From: an uncultured Bacilli bacterium
GTDB lineage: Bacteria > Bacillota_I > Bacilli_A > RF39 > UBA660
Direction: 5' to 3'
NCBI GenBank assembly: GCA_934099115.1
Contig: CAKOPK010000003.1
Location: 1 to 64,000 of the forward strand
DNA: 64,000 nucleotides
The position numbers and the translations under genes were made by a program. The number at the start of each line of letters is the position of its first letter. The stretch's first letter is position 1. Shown here piece by piece: positions 63,267 to 64,000 of this stretch. The notes beneath the pieces were generated by a model. It searched no databases. It saw nothing but the letters and a program-made list of their open reading frames with translations, and was not told the origin of the DNA.

Positions 63267-64000
63267 TATATCATCTCTTTCTCTATTTTATTATAATCAC
63301 TTAATAATTCTACTAAATTATCTATTTCTTCATAAGTATTATAAAAATATAAACTTACTCTAACAGTATTAGTAACTCCTACACTGGATTTTAATATCTT
63401 AGCACAATGGTTACCCGCTCTAACACAAATATTATATTTGTTTAAATAGTATGCGACATCTTGACTAAAAATATGATTAACATTAAAAGCTACTATTCCA
63501 CTATCACTTTCTAAATTAATGATATCTATATGTTTAATTGGTATTAACTTTTCAATTAAATACTTTCTTAATTCTTGTTCATATTTTTCTATTTTTTCCA
63601 TGCCTACACTATTTAAATATTTAATAGCTTCTCCAAGGCCTATAACCCCAGCTATATTTTGGGTACCAGCTTCTAAACGAGTAGGAAGTTGTTTTAAAAA
63701 TACTTCATCTGGATTATCAAAAGATTCATTCATACCGCCACCTAAATTAATTGGTTCTAAATTTTCTAATAATTCTTTTTTTCCATATAATACCCCAATA
63801 CCTGTAGGTCCACACATTTTATGTCCAGAGAATGTTAAAAAATCAATATCTAAATCTCTTACATCAACTTTTTCATGTGGAACCATTTGTGCTCCATCGA
63901 CAACCATAAATATGTTATTTTCATGAGCTAACTTAGCTATTTCTTTAATTGGGCGTTTATCACCAATTACATTAGTAATCCCAGCTAGACTAATTACCTT
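63266..64000 (-). CDS. sufS: Cysteine desulfurase SufS (5' part outside window)
   Basis: The C-terminal 244 residues of a PLP enzyme that supplies sulfur for iron-sulfur clusters; the frame runs open through base 64000, where the gene is cut by the window edge. VDGAQMVPH (PLP-contacting Asp/Gln), the Schiff-base Lys in TFSGHKMCGPTG, and the catalytic Cys in RAGNHCAK are visible. Followed by sufU; other suf genes may lie upstream, beyond the window. Confidence 0.93.
   Translation of the reverse strand, partial: KVISLAGITNVIGDKRPIKEIAKLAHENNIFMVVDGAQMVPHEKVDVRDLDIDFLTFSGHKMCGPTGIGVLYGKKELLENLEPINLGGGMNESFDNPDEVFLKQLPTRLEAGTQNIAGVIGLGEAIKYLNSVGMEKIEKYEQELRKYLIEKLIPIKHIDIINLESDSGIVAFNVNHIFSQDVAYYLNKYNICVRAGNHCAKILKSSVGVTNTVRVSLYFYNTYEEIDNLVELLSDYNKIEKEMI

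Overview
The window is a dense, AT-rich bacterial chromosome segment that reads with the standard code: TGG is used throughout for Trp, no conserved gene is interrupted by TGA, and the gene at 14722-16773 ends in TGA. The content points to a Gram-positive, endospore-forming member of the Bacilli with a fairly small genome, probably an uncultured gut lineage (inference). Support comes from GatCAB with AsnS, T-box leaders, Rel-Dtd-ComN-SpoVB synteny, RNase HIII, a 6S-like RNA, tRNAs with encoded CCA, and the sporulation proteins SpoIIIAH, GerE, GerM, SpoVB, SpoIIM-like and YjcZ-like. It is core chromosome: no rRNA operon, CRISPR array, insertion sequence or recognisable prophage was seen.

Layout. 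0-10 kb (mostly +): ATP-grasp enzyme, Lon, MurF-MutY, a tiny antisense-strand membrane protein, a SpoIIM-like protein, MnmA, and an HTH regulator with a Cys-rich exported protein. 9.8-10.5 kb: gene-poor gap with a decayed gene. 10.5-18 kb: ZIP transporter, Asn/Ser/Arg-repeat microprotein, XerD, RarA-GpsA, a large surface protein, a tandem-HTH regulator and TcdA. 18-32.7 kb (all -): 6S-like RNA, HerA-like ATPase, gatCAB plus two unknown genes, an Asp-type T-box operon hisS-aspS-asnS, and rel-dtd next to comN. 32.8-36.7 kb: SpoVB, FtsW/SpoVE, YjcZ-like protein, peptide deformylase. 36.7-46 kb: rnc-smc, VanY-like peptidase, a Glu-Ile-Lys tRNA cluster, cvpA-trxA, rnhC, pyk. 46-54 kb (all -): comEA-comEC-holA and lepA-(SpoIIID-like)-hemW. 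54.9-56.7 kb: sporulation cluster spoIIIAH-gerE-gerM. 56.8-64 kb (-): tRNA-Arg, an operon with rimM-trmD, a T-box-controlled serS, and sufS-sufU running off the right edge.

How the genes work together. Translation is the dominant theme: four aminoacyl-tRNA synthetases or their amidotransferase, two T-boxes, four tRNAs, tRNA/rRNA modification enzymes, Dtd, Def and LepA. Cell envelope and spore formation come next: MurF, FtsW/SpoVE, SpoVB, VanY, SpoIIIAH, GerM, and GerE behind a textbook sigma-K promoter.

The most unusual element is the membrane-anchored protein at 14722-16773. It has Ig-like repeats and ends in a C-type-lectin-like domain. About 110 bp of its 3' coding end are GC-rich (about 60% over the densest 80 bp) and adenine-poor on the coding strand. 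That is the expected footprint of a diversity-generating retroelement variable region, although no reverse transcriptase or template repeat is in the window. Other points of note are a Rel enzyme whose hydrolase HDxxED motif reads HExxNN, an archaeal-type AspRS, a short Smc, and sigma-E/sigma-K promoter matches at sporulation genes.
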